This document shows positions 36,035 to 46,440 of a stretch of 64,000 nucleotides of DNA, one piece after another (position 1 is the first letter of the stretch; each line of letters begins with the position of its first letter). Source of the DNA: Gentiana macrophylla (Eukaryota; Streptophyta; Magnoliopsida; Gentianales; Gentianaceae); contig JAOBSW010000100.1 of NCBI GenBank assembly GCA_026214975.1, forward strand, positions 343,407 to 407,406, given 5' to 3'. Below the pieces are notes generated by a model that saw nothing but the letters and a program-made list of their open reading frames with translations, had not been told where the DNA came from and searched no databases. The translations under genes were made by a program, and so were the position numbers.

Positions 36035-37094
36035 CTAGGTAGCACGGACACTCCATTTAGGCCGCGTGTCCCGTGTCGGACACGCACCGGACACGGACAC
36101 GCGGGGGACACGCCGGACACACCACTAGACACGGTGTCGGACCGAATTGTATTTTTCAAAAAATTCGGACACGCAAGTCGGACACGCGAGTCGGAACTCG
36201 GACACGCGAGTCGGACCTGGGACACGCATGTTTAGTTTTGGAGACGGTATTTTTTTTTTCCCCTGACTCTAGATACAATAATTTATTCTGAGTAAAAAAA
36301 CTCTTATTTATTTTTTAAAATAAAAGCTCTAATCCCCATGTGCTATGCCATGTGTTTTATAATGACCGAAACCATACATATTTCTCTTGTTTGGTTTTAT
36401 CATTCACTTTATGAAATTCATTGAAATGTGTTATTCTTTGTGGAAAGTGAAAATATTAATCATCTTCCTTTTTTTTAAGCCCGTATAATATATAGCCGTA
36501 ATTTGGGACGAACGAAGTACAATATCATTTCTTGAGTTAGCTAATGTCACATTGTAGGAGCATTTTGTGTATTTTGGGGTGACATGACATCTAATTCAAG
36601 AAAGCTAAGTATTTCATTTCTTGAGTTAGCTAATGTCACATTATATGAACCGGAGTTGGAATCCGTCTTTTGTCTGGATGTTGGAGATGATGTTGAACTA
36701 TTCATCTATTGTAGTAGTATTTCATGTATTTTGTGTATTTTGGGTGAGATCTAACTCATGAAAGCGCTTTGGTTTTGAAAATTCTAACTATGATATTGTT
36801 TTGTATTTGAAGTTGTGGGATGAAAGCGTACTACCATGGAGCCCATGATTATATTTTTGGTTATTATGCTTGGGTTAAATTTATCATTCTAGTGCTTATA
36901 GTATTTGATAATTACCTTTTAGTCCTTATATTTTTAATAATTGCATACCAGTCCTTATATTTATTAATTACATTTTAGTCCTTATACTTTTAATATTTAC
37001 ATTTTGACCGCCGCACCCGTATCTTATATTTTTTAAAACTTCCGTATCCCGGTGTCCGTATCCGTGTCCATGTGTCCGTGTCCGTGCAACCTAG
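36035..37094. mobile_element. Non-autonomous hAT-like DNA transposon with 8-bp target duplication
   Basis: The terminal inverted repeats are CTAGGTAGCACGGACAC at the left and CTAGGTTGCACGGACAC read from the right end. Perfect 8-bp direct repeats taaataac lie at 36027-36034 and 37095-37102. An 8-bp duplication is typical of hAT transposons. The 1,060-bp element encodes no transposase. Its left end is unusually rich in ggacacg/cggacac repeats (36065-36230). Its right half has repeated ttttagtccttata units (36900-36990). Inside, a cttgagttagctaatgtcac segment is repeated at 36532 and 36623. Confidence 0.8.
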
Positions 37095-37102
37095 TAAATA
37101 AC

Positions 37103-37623
37103 GACAACCTACCTTGCTGTTCAAAAGAAAAGACGCCAAAGTCAAGTTCAAGTTCTCATTGTTCTTAAAAGATGCCAGATATACGACCACCATCGTTCTT
37201 ATTTTCACCGGACCTCCCAACAATTGAAATGATCCGATCGACACACCATGTGTCACTTCTGGGTGTTTATCCACTTTTACTCTGATGTCCCGTTTCCGGA
37301 CACAGAGTCCTTATATGGAAAAAACACACGGCATGCATATAAATGTATATTTAAAATAAAAGCAATATATAAGTAATTCTCGTGTGACAATATAATCAGA
37401 GTAAAGGAAAAATTAAAACCAAGCACGACTCGAGAATGTTAAAAAACCAAAAACATATCGACTAGTTCCACTCCACGTCTAAGGAAACCAAACGATAAAT
37501 AACGAAATAAATATTGTTTAACTATTACAAATTCCCAATGAGAACGAAAGATAAATGTCTAGGAACACTCAAACAATTACATTTTTCTTCTCTCAAATCA
37601 ATATTAAAGAGAGTAAAATAAAA
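37103..37623 (-). other. Unassigned; weak open frame on the minus strand
   Basis: The minus strand is open over 36990-37274 (reading HPEVTHGVSIGSFQLLGGPV and onward). It meets a possible splice donor (AAG|GTAGGT) near 37121, just beyond the hAT-like element. I recognise no protein family. It might be a relic exon or part of an LTR-derived region continuous with 37624-37985. The rest is AT-rich. Confidence 0.3.
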
Positions 37624-37985
37624 TGTAGCATGCCCCATCAAAGCATCCCGAGCTCATACATCGGCTCGGTCATGGCCATTATCATATCTGAACTCATCAT
37701 CCTGCCAATCAGCTTATCAGGGTGGGAATAATAATAAAGGGGTAAGTACAATTGGTAGATTCTTCTTCCACTTTTATTCTTTTTCTCCCAAGACTCGGAG
37801 CGTTTACGCATGCCTCTTATTTTTAACTGATGCGCATAAAAGGGGATTAAGGGATGAGGTTTCTTTTTATTCACTTTATTACCATTAATCTTTTTTTCCT
37901 TTAACTAATATTTAGATTTAAAATAAATAAGTATTAATAAAACAAATTTCCTAATTTACTCTTAATAAAAACTTGGGGTGTTACA
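37624..37985 (-). mobile_element. Chromovirus-type LTR or LTR fragment
   Basis: The minus strand begins TGTAACACCCCAAG at 37985, a standard start for Tekay/CRM-type LTRs, and could end at GGCATGCTACA (37624). The flanks do not show an obvious 5-bp duplication (left taaaa, right tttac), so the left end may be wrong or the element truncated. It directly interrupts the MULE relic on its right. Confidence 0.5.
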
Positions 37986-38646
37986 TTTACCGCCACACTA
38001 CTGTTTGATTGGTATGTCCTTTCATTGAAATCTTGTTGGTCCTACTGCCGGGAATCTCACATTGAGAAGCTATCCTGAGGGTCCTCGGTCGACCCCGTCT
38101 CTATCCCATTCTTTGTACTTCTTCTTTTATGTCTTCTCAAGTCTGAGGCGGAAGAATACGATGCATTCTAATTGATTCGGGAACAATCCAATCATCCTCG
38201 ACTGGAACGAGATATACATATCCTTCATAAATACGTTTGAAACATTCTGCTTTATAGTATGGGGAACAAAAATCGTAAGGACTATCACTGCGATCTGCGC
38301 AAGCAGCATATGCATGTACGCAAGGTAGCTGGAGTCTTTGAAACTCCCCGTAGTAACTCGTCCATTCCCGCATATTTAACTTCGTGCTAGTATCCATGTG
38401 TGACACTTGGAACTCGTCCCGGTCGATCACCTTCAGTGTGAAAGTTCTTAAGGCTTCCGCATTCTCTTTCAAGAGTTTTTCAAATTCATAGGATAACGCA
38501 CTGCGACACAAGTACGCAAGTTTTCTTTGCTCACAATGCCAACCCTGCAACGTTTCCCCGATGTACTAAAACAGATTCAGGATACTCAGTTTACACGCAT
38601 CACTCATCCCATTGTTAAAAGTTTCGGCATAGTTGCTTGTCATTAT
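37986..38646 (-). pseudogene. MuDR-like (MULE) transposase C-terminal relic
   Basis: The minus strand gives, in order: IMTSNYAETFNN with a stop soon after; then the 137-codon ORF 38137-38550 containing WHCEQRKLA; a degenerate SWIM zinc finger (YYGEFQRLQLPCVHAYAAC); and YDFCSPYYKAECFKRIYEGY with ILPPQT at the end. Further down, GRPRTLRI-like residues are out of frame. In intact MULE transposases the SWIM motif is CxC...CxH; here the first CxC has become SYY. The catalytic DDE part is absent, cut by the copia LTR at 38647. This is a dead fragment. Confidence 0.85.
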
Positions 38647-38947
38647 TGATGAAGTTTATATAATTATAAAGTGAAAGTAAAATGCGGAATCATGATTGAT
38701 AAACTGAATATTACAAGTTATTTTACAATGCAGCTGATCATGAGGTATTTATAGCTTCATACACCTCATTGATCTGTTAGAAATAAGTTACAAACGGTTA
38801 CAACAAACTATAACTGAATAACCATTTTCTACACTATATTAAATCAACAGGCTGCTGTGTTTTTAAACTATCAATAGGCTGATGTGTGTCAGCTGAGTAT
38901 GTCAGCAGATTGCCCTCTACATCCCCTTCAGCCTCTATACTATAACA
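38647..38947 (-). mobile_element. 3' LTR of the left copia element
   Basis: The minus strand starts TGTTATAGTATAGAGG at 38947 and ends CTTCATCA at 38647. The border at 38647 is set by the MULE frame, which continues to that point. The adjoining minus-strand AATGGGG is a weak polypurine tract. It resembles the LTR at 56297-57068, so both copia elements are one family. Confidence 0.7.
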
Positions 38948-40245
38948 CCCCATTAAGTTGAGTGTGGTACATGAACATCTTGCCCTCAACATCACCTTCA
39001 GGTACTTGAACTCTGAAAGATCTTTAAAATTCCCAATTTATCTAGCAGAAAGGAGAAAATAGGTGCTTCCAAGGCCTTGGTGAGGATGTCAGCTATTTTT
39101 TATTTTGTGTTGACAGGAAGAAGTTTGACAAGTCTAGATTTGACTTTGTCTCACAACATGACAGTCAATTTCAATATGTTTTGTTCGTTCATGAAGACTG
39201 GGTTATGAGCAATGTGCATGGCACTGGCACTATCACAAAATAACACAGCAGGCAATTGAAGTGGAATCTGCAAATCTTGTAGTATATAAACCAGCCACTG
39301 GATTTCACAAACTGTATTTGCCATAGCCCTATACTCATCCTCTGATGAGCTTCTACCTATAGTTGTTTGTTTCTTAGCCTTTTAAGAGATTAGAGCCTCT
39401 CCTAGAAACATCATATACCCGGATATTGATCTTCTTATTTCGTGACACCAACCCAATCACATGCCTCAGTAAAGCTTTGAGTACATGATTATTGTCTCTT
39501 TGGGAATAAGATTCTTGACCAGATTAGTCTTGAGATACCTCATCGACCTATAAGCGGCCTTCATATTATTTTCGGTAGGAGTGTCTAGAAATTGACTCAA
39601 TTGTTGAACTGCGAAGGCAATATACAGTGCAGTGAAGGTAAGATAGATAATTTTTCCCACCAATGATATGTAAGCAGTGTTATCTTCCAAAAGAGGTGAA
39701 TCAACATGCTGTAAAGTTTTCTTAGACTCCATAGATGTCTTAGCAGGTTTTGCTCCCAAAAATTCACATTTTTCTAACAGATTAAAGTGTATTTTCTCTG
39801 AGAAATTGATATGCTTGCAGGTGTTCTAGCAGCTTCAATGCCTAGGAAATATCTCAATTTTCCAATATCCTTAATGGTGAATTGCTGACATAGGTCATCC
39901 TTGACCTGTTGAATTAACTTTTGACTGGGGCTTGCTACTATGATATCATCTGCATAGACCATCAAAGCAATAAAGGAGTGTCCTGACCCTTATGTGAATA
40001 AACTGTGGTCATTCTTGGATTGAGTGAATCCTTGAGCCTCCAAAGACTCAGTTAACTTACAATTCCATTGTCTGCTGGCTTGCTTGAGGCCATACAATAA
40101 CTTAGTGAGTCTGCAAACTTGATTTTGTTTAGTTGCTGCACAACCTGGGGGTAACTGCATGTATACTTATTTATGCAAATCTCCATGTTGAAAGGCAGTG
40201 TTGACATTCATTTGATGTAGATGCCAATTGTTGGCTGCTGCTTGA
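38948..40245 (-). pseudogene. Copia pol 3' part (RT and RNase H), duplicated copy A
   Basis: Minus-strand segments give RT (MMVYADDIIVASPSQKLI at 39774-39965, with the catalytic YADD), then MGAKPAKTSMESKKTLQHVD and ALYIAFAVQQLSQFLDTP (39466-39759), then RNase H pieces near 39160-39420. Many frameshifts separate them. It is a close copy of 40646-41970. In copy A the RPDIAFAVQQLS motif has decayed to ALYIAFAVQQLS, so copy A looks the more damaged one. Confidence 0.8.
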
Positions 40246-40645
40246 TGTGATCCTTACGAATCAAATCCTTTGTTTGCCCATGAAGAAACTGAATTGTAAC
40301 CAATGAGAGCTATGATCCGTATCTTAATATAAGACTACGGTTAGAACGCCATAACGTAATGCTCGGTTACGCTGATAAGTTCTCAAAGGGGCGATCCTCC
40401 AATCCAAGAGAATTTCACACATAAACATGCACAATTAAGACAAGCTTAATCAAATAATAAAATTTCACTCAAATATATGTTGTTGATAAAAGAGATAGTG
40501 TTGGCCTATATGTAGGCTACAAAAACTGACTCAATGTTCACATCTTCCAATGTGGGACGGAAAACTAATGAAATCTAAACAAACACAAAGGAAAAAGGCG
40601 CCTCCCACTATATGGGCTTTGCCAAACCATACTTCAGGCCCAACT
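40246..40645 (-). mobile_element. Partial CRM-like LTR in the duplicated unit
   Basis: This copy of 41974-42375 starts tgtgatccttacgaatc and ends at the duplication joint. It is not an independent insertion but was carried along by the tandem duplication. Confidence 0.8.
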
Positions 40646-41970
40646 ACATCCCCTTCAGCCTCTATACTATAACACCCCCTTAAGTTGAGTGTGGTACATG
40701 AACATCTTGCCCTCAACATCACCTTCAGGTACTTGAACTCTGAAAGATCTTTAAAATTCCCAATTTATCTAGCAGAAAGGAGAAAATAGGTGCTTCCAAG
40801 GCCTTGGTGAGGATGTCAGCTATTTTTTATTTTGTGTTGACAAGAAGAAGTTTGACAAGTCTAGAATTGACTTTGTCTCACAACATGACAATCAATTTCA
40901 ATATGTTTTGTTCGTTCATGAAAGACTGGGTTATGAGCAATGTGCATGGCACTGGCACTATCACAAAATAACACAGCAGGCAATTGAAGTGGAACCTGCA
41001 AATCTTGTAGTATATAAACCAGCCCCTGGATTTCACAAACTGTATTTGCCATAGCCCTATACTAATCCTCTGATGAGCTTCTACCTATAGTTGTTTGTTT
41101 CTTAGCCTTTTAAGAGATTAGAGCCTCTCCTAGAAACATCATATACCCGGATATTGATCTTCTTATTTCAGGACAGCCAACCCAATCACTGTCTGTAAAG
41201 CCTTTGAGTACATGATTATTGTCTGCTGGGAATAAGATTCCTTGACCAGGATTAGTCTTCAGATACCTCATCAGCCTATAAGCGGCCTTCATATTATTTT
41301 CGGTAGGAGTGTCTAGAAATTGACTCAATTGTTGAACTGCGAAGGCAATATCTGGTCTGGTGAAGGTAAGATAGATAATTTTGCCCACCAATGATATGTA
41401 AGCAGTGTTATCTTCCAAAAGAGGTGAATCAACATGCTGTAAAGTTTTCTTAGACTCCATAGATGTCTTAGCAGGTTTTGCTCCCAAAAATTCATATTTT
41501 TCTAATAGATTAAAGTGTATTTTCTCTGAGAAATTGATATGCCTACAGGTGTTCTAGCAGCTTCAATGCCTAGGAAATATCTCATTTTTCCAATATCCTC
41601 AATGGTTAATTGCTAACATAGGTCATCCTTGACCTGTTGAATTAACTTTTGACTGGGGCTTGCTACTATGATATCATCTACATAGACCATCAAAGCAATA
41701 AAGGACTGTCCTGACCCTTATGTGAATAAACTGTGGTCATTCTTGGATTGAGTGAATCCTTGAGCCTCCAAAGACTCAGTTAACTTACAATTCCATTGTC
41801 TGCTGGCTTGCTTGAGGCCATACAATAACTTAGTGAGTCTGCAAACTTGATTTGGTTTAGTTGCTGCACAACCTGGGGGTAACTGCATGTATACTTCTTT
41901 ATGCAAATCTCCATGTAGAAAGGCAGTGTTGACATTCATTTGATGTAGATGCCAATTGTTGGCTGCTGCT
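40646..41970 (-). pseudogene. Copia pol 3' part (RT and RNase H), copy B
   Basis: In minus-strand order: RT start QMNVNTAFLHGDLHKEVYMQ (41718-41939), followed by YGLKQASRQWN; then after breaks GAKPAKTSMESKKT, RPDIAFAVQQLSQFLDTP and FTDSDWVGCPEIRRSISGYM (41110-41487); then RNase H end [20 protein letters not shown] (40861-41052) and [10 protein letters not shown]. This is a Retrofit/Ale-type or related copia pol. The CRM-like element separates it from the rest of pol at 48959 onward. Dead through stops and frameshifts. Confidence 0.85.
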
Positions 41971-42689
41971 TGATGTGATCCTTACGAATCAAATCCTTTG
42001 TTTGCCCAGGAAGAAACTGAATTGTAACCAATGAGAGCTATGATTCATATCTTAATCTAAGACTACGGTTGGAACGCCATAACGTAATGCTCGGTTACGC
42101 CGATAAGTTCTCAAAGGGGCGATCCTCCAATCCATGAGAATTTCACACATAAACATGCACAATTAAGACAAGCTTAATCAAATAATAAAATTTCACTCAA
42201 AAATATGTTGTTGATAAAAGAGATGGTGTTGGCCTATATATAGGCTACAAAAACTGACTCAATGTTCACATCTTCCAATGTAGGACGGAAAACTAATGAA
42301 ATCTAAACAAACACAAAGGAAAAAAGGCGCCTCCCACTATATGGGCTTTGCCAAACCATACTTCAGGCCCAACTAGCCTTTATTGACACAAAACTGAAAT
42401 AAAAAGACTGATTAAAGTGGTCTTCTAGGCGCCCCGTGAATGGGCCTTCAACTAGGCATTTTCCTTAAGCCAAAAAGCATAGTGGATGTATAATATTGAA
42501 GCTTCATCACTCCTTTTGGGCGGCCCATACTCTTCATGGATTTCTTTTAGCAAAGTATTCAAGGCTTCTCTCATTCTCTTCCTTTGGAGCCTTGTCAAAG
42601 GTCCATCTCTAATGACCAATGGATCACTTTTCTTCATGGGTGCTAATGCATCTGGCTCCTCATCATAAAGCTCATCATGTATCACATCA
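41971..42689 (-). mobile_element. 3' LTR of the CRM-like element, overlapping the end of pol
   Basis: The minus strand starts TGATGTGATACATGATGAGC at 42689 and ends GGATCACATCA at 41971. Its first 240 bases encode the last 78 or so residues of the integrase frame that stops at 42452. A TATA box (TATATATAGGCC on the minus strand) lies at 42233-42243. It matches 48239-48953 throughout. Confidence 0.85.
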
Positions 42690-43243
42690 TTGCCTCCCGG
42701 TTGGGAAGGATCTATCCTCAGATCAAAGGGATTATCAAAAAGTGTCAAATCAGCCACGTTGATAGAAGGAGATATATTCCAATCCGGTGGTAAGTCAATC
42801 TTGTAAACATTGTTGTTGATCCTCTCGAGCACTCGTAACGGTCCTTCGCCTTTCATGTGCAGTTTGGTCTTGCGTTGCTTTGGGAACCTATCCTTGCACA
42901 AGTGTAACCAAACATAATCGCCAGGTTCAAAGATGACTTCCTTGCGACCCCTATTAGCTTGCTTAGCATACCGCACCGTGGCTGCCTCCACATTCTTCCT
43001 TGCTGTCTCATGTAGCTCACGAACAAGCGCGGCCATCTGCTCACCATCCAAGCTAACCTGCGCAACATCAGGTAAAGGAGCCAAGGTAAAAGGTGTTTCT
43101 GGATTAAAACCATAAACCATCTCAAAATGAGTAAATTTTGAAGCTGAATGTTTACACCTATTATAAGCAAATTCTGCGAAAGGTAAACAAGCTTCCCAAT
43201 TCTTGAGATTTTTCTGAACAAGACAACGAAGCAACTGACCCAA
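42452..43243 (-). pseudogene. CRM-like integrase C-terminal half, ending inside the 3' LTR
   Basis: This open frame of 263 codons starts inside the integrase core ([20 protein letters not shown]) and continues through [65 protein letters not shown] and INVADLTLFDNPFDLR. It ends with the CRM-type tail GPLTRLQRKRMREALNTLL. There is no classical chromodomain; CRM elements carry a different C-terminal motif. The catalytic Glu region just upstream (43250-43300) is lost: about 30 residues expected between SDRDSKF and NRVLG are missing and the frame shifts. Residues from about 186 onward are encoded by the LTR. Confidence 0.85.
42690..42702 (-). other. Polypurine tract of the CRM-like element, inside the coding frame
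   Basis: The minus strand reads AACCGGGAGGCAA just before the LTR start TGATGTG. It lies within the integrase frame (QPGGND), so coding and priming functions overlap here. Confidence 0.65.
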
Positions 43244-43299
43244 TACACGATTAGCAACTTAGTTCCTATATGCATCCATAAACTAATAAACTTGGAATC

Positions 43300-43990
43300 C
43301 CTATCACTCACAATTGTTCTAGGCACACCATGCAATTTAACAACTTCCTAAAGAAACAAATCAGCAATATAAGAAGCATCATTAGTTTTAGCACATGCAA
43401 TAAAGTGTGCCATGTTAGAAAACCTATCCACCACCACAAACACAGAATCCTTACCACCCTTAGAACGGGGTAAGCCCAACACAAAATCCATAGATAAATC
43501 AGTCCAAGGTTGTGTAGGAATAGGAAGGGGCTGATACAAACCATGGGGGCTGGACGTAGATTTAGAAGCCTTACAACTTTCATACGAGGCCAATAAAAAT
43601 GTGACTTAAGCATATAAAGCATCTTAGTAATGCCAAAATGACCCATAAGACCACCACTATGTGCCTCATGCACCAACAAATCATGCATAGAACAACGAGG
43701 AATACAAATAACATGATCATGATACAAAAAACCCTTGCGTCAAAAGAACCTACCATCGGTTTGATTAGCAGTATTAGGCCAAATAGCCTGAAAATCCTCA
43801 TCAGAAGCATACAAATCCTTGATAAACTCAAAACCAAGGAATTTAGTTTGCATAGTGGTAATTAAAGCAGGTCTACGAGATAAAGCATCAGCTACCACAT
43901 TATCTTGACCCTTCTTATACTTAATGATATAAGGAAAGGACTCAATGAATTCAACCCAACGAACATGCCGAGGAATTAACTTACCCTGCT
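43300..43990 (-). pseudogene. CRM-like RNase H end and integrase N-terminal half
   Basis: The minus strand continues RNase H ([20 protein letters not shown], then VADALSRR) and reaches the integrase zinc-finger zone (HDLLVHEAHSGGLMGHFGI) and the core start ([35 protein letters not shown]). The first catalytic Asp (DLSMDF) and the second (VSDRDSKF, 43300-43335) are visible, but in different frames. A stop follows DGRFF near 43742. The His-His pair of the zinc finger is present. The following Cys pair is damaged by a frameshift. Confidence 0.8.
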
Positions 43991-43994
43991 ATTT

Positions 43995-44540
43995 CTAGTA
44001 CTTAAGTGATTCATGATCAGTGTGTATGATAAACTCTCTAGGACGTAAATAGTGCTGCCAAGTTTGAAGGGCTCGAACTAACGCAAACAATTCCTTATCA
44101 TAAGTAGCATAATTCAAAGAGGCACCCTTAATTTTCTCACTAAAATAAGCAAAAGGTCTACCCTCTTGAGTTAGGACACCACCAATACCCACACCCGATG
44201 CATCACATTCAATATCAAAATGCTTATTAAAATCAGGAAGTGCAAGTATATGGGCTGAAATTAAAAGAGCTTTTAGAGTTTCAAAAGACTCCCTTTGTCG
44301 AGGACCCCAATAGAAGGGTACATTCTTTTTCACAAGCTCGTTAAGAGGGGCTGCGATGCTGCTGAAATCCTTGACAAAACGCTTATAGAAACTCGTCAAG
44401 CCATGGAAACTACGCACATCAGCCGCCGTTTGTGGAGTAGGCCAATCCTCAATAGCCTTAATCTTGTCACGGTCAACTTCAACACCCTGTTCACTTACCA
44501 CAAAACCAAGAAAACGACTATATCCAAACAAAAGGAACAT
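43995..44540 (-). pseudogene. CRM-like RT connection and RNase H
   Basis: A 181-codon frame gives [20 protein letters not shown], then [20 protein letters not shown] (the standard link after RT), then RNase [57 protein letters not shown] and [12 protein letters not shown]. RNase H acidic residues D, E and D are in place. It is separated from RT by a frameshift near 44520 and from the rest by a stop after SLKY. Confidence 0.85.
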
Positions 44541-45577
44541 TTTTTAAGATTAGCATAGAGTTGAGTATTGCGAAGTGTAGACAAAACAGCACGTAGGTGA
44601 ACTAGGTGATCATTTAAATTGTGGCTATAAATCAGAATATCATCAAAATAAACTTCCACAAATCTATTTATGAACTCTCGAAGCACCTCATTCATCAAAC
44701 ACATGAAAGTACTAGGTGCATTAGTCAAGCCAAAGGGCATGACCAGACACTCATATAACCCAAACTTGGTTTTAAAAGCTGTCTTCCATTCATCACCCTT
44801 TCTAATTCGAACTTGGTGATAGCCACTCTTAAGATCAATTTTAGTAAAAATTTTAGCACCCCTAAGTTCATCTAGCATGTCATCTAAACGAGGAATAGGA
44901 TAAGGATAATTTACCGTGATTTGATTAATGGCACGACTGTCCATGCACATTCTCCATGCACCTCCTTTCTTGGGCACTACTAACACTGGCACAGCATAAG
45001 GGCTCATAGATTCTTGAATTTTCCCTTTAGCTAGCAAATCATCGACTTGCTTCTTGATCTCTAAAGTTACTGCGGGGTTGGCTCTATATGCCGGATGATT
45101 GGGCAACGCAGAGCCCGGCACAAGGTCAATATGATGCTCCATGCCTCGTAATGGTGGCAAGCCACTTGGTTCCTCATCGGGGAATACATCAGCAAACTCC
45201 TGCAAGACAGAGCACACAACACTAGGTAGAGAACCGATGAGATCACTTACAAGCATTAAACAAGGGGAAGGGGAGGGGAAAGGGGAAGGGGGAGGGGAGC
45301 CACTCGGCCATGTCACCTTTGGTGAGTGTGTGGGGCCGGCCGCATGTGTAGGGGGAGGGATCACGGGACCTTTAAATAAGAAAAGAAATACAACCTGATT
45401 GGAGTCAATTGTATCAATGAATTCAGTGGCTTTGGCATAGAAATTCCTATACACGCGTGCACCTTTTGACTTTTCAACTGTATTACCTCCCTCACTAGTT
45501 ATGGCACCGACACTCGCAATTGACTTTTCAACTTTATTACTCCCTCGGTGAGAAACTAAATCGACCTCCCTTGCCAT
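44495..45577 (-). pseudogene. CRM-like reverse transcriptase, mostly intact domain
   Basis: A 360-codon frame. After a low-complexity stretch (PPPSPFPSPSP near residue 95) it gives the RT fingers and palm: ADVFPDEEPSGLPPLRGMEH, PAYRANPAV, LLAKGKIQESMSPYAVPVLV, WRMCMDSRAINQITVNYPYP, KIDLKSGYHQVRIR, FGLYECLVMPFGLTNAPSTF, and the active site VYFDDILIYS. All canonical blocks are present. It ends out of frame at the thumb. As part of a split polyprotein it is unlikely to be expressed correctly. Confidence 0.88.
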
Positions 45578-45617
45578 TTGATTTTCAACTTTTATTTTGC
45601 CCTCATTCCTAAGACCC

Positions 45618-46142
45618 TCATGTTTTTTTTTCTCTCGTCAATTTTTTATCTTTACTTTTCAACTTTTCTCCCTCTTTCTTTTGCTTTTCCTCACGAGCTC
45701 GAACAAGTGCAAGCAGATCTTGACGTACTTGTTCAGGGGTAAGAGCTGATAAAGAATAATTCTTGCCTTTATGATGAACGGTGTACTTATTCAAAAACCC
45801 ATCAAACAACACCTTTCTATCATATTGCCAAGGGCGACCCAACAATATGTGGCTGACTTCCAAGGGGACAACATCACATAACACCTCGTCTTCATATTTC
45901 CTAATACTAAAAGAAATCAACGCCTGTTGTGTAACCTTCAGCTCTCCCACACTATTCAACCATTGCAACTTGTAGGGGTGGGGATGAGGAACAGTAGGTA
46001 AACCCATACGAGCAATCAAATCAGCACTAACAACATTAGCACAACTACCAGAATCAACAATAAGAGAACATAGTTTACCATTCAGAAAGCAGCGTGTATG
46101 GAAAAATATTTTCACTTTGGACACCGTCCTCAATTTTAGCAC
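45618..46142 (-). pseudogene. CRM-like aspartic protease
   Basis: A 174-codon frame contains the retroviral-type protease motif LIVDSGSCANVVS near residue 28 and ILLGRPWQYDRKV near residue 98, which is the second conserved block (LGRPW) of chromoviral protease. A Lys-rich tail follows. The frame overlaps the end of the zinc-knuckle segment and is followed by a stop before RT, so the gag-pol frame is broken at both sides. Confidence 0.85.
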
Positions 46143-46440
46143 TAGTAGTTAGCACCTTTTTAAGCACATAAATAGAACCCTCAAGTGGGCCACACTCAAT
46201 ATTACCCTCCTCATCCTCATAATCAGCCTGTTCAAAATCCTCCCCATCAAAATCATCACCATCTATAGCCTCCTCTACAACTAGCATACTACGTTTAGTA
46301 GGGCACTCAGATGCAACATGACCAACACCGGTGCATTTAAAATATTTAACATCACGTGGCTGCCTAATGCGGTGGTCTACACCTTTACCTTTCTCGCCTG
46401 CCTTAGCTTTAGAAACGTCATAGGAAGTAGTAGGGGCTGT
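46075..46440 (-). pseudogene. CRM-like gag C-terminal part with damaged zinc knuckle
   Basis: The minus strand gives KYFKCTGVGHVASECPTKR near 46300-46355 and an acidic segment DGDDFDGEDFEQADYEDEEG. The nucleocapsid knuckle should be C-x2-C-x4-H-x4-C. Here the first Cys is Tyr, so zinc binding would be lost. A stop separates it from the rest of gag at about 46441. Confidence 0.75.

Larger units (their letters stand above)
38918..42375. repeat. Tandem duplication of a 1.73-kb unit (copia pol plus CRM LTR start)
   Basis: 38918-40645 and 40646-42375 are near-identical. Each unit runs from the last bases of the copia LTR, through RNase H and RT, into the first 400 bases of the CRM-like LTR. The joint near 40645 reads cccaacta|catcccc, with a cta overlap to the original neighbours. 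Because the unit spans the copia/CRM border, the duplication happened after the CRM insertion. Confidence 0.85.

Noticed and set aside
35981..36291. ORFs of 67-84 codons with Thr/Asp/Arg/His repeats
   Set aside because: They are translations of the ggacacg-rich end of the hAT-like element in three frames.
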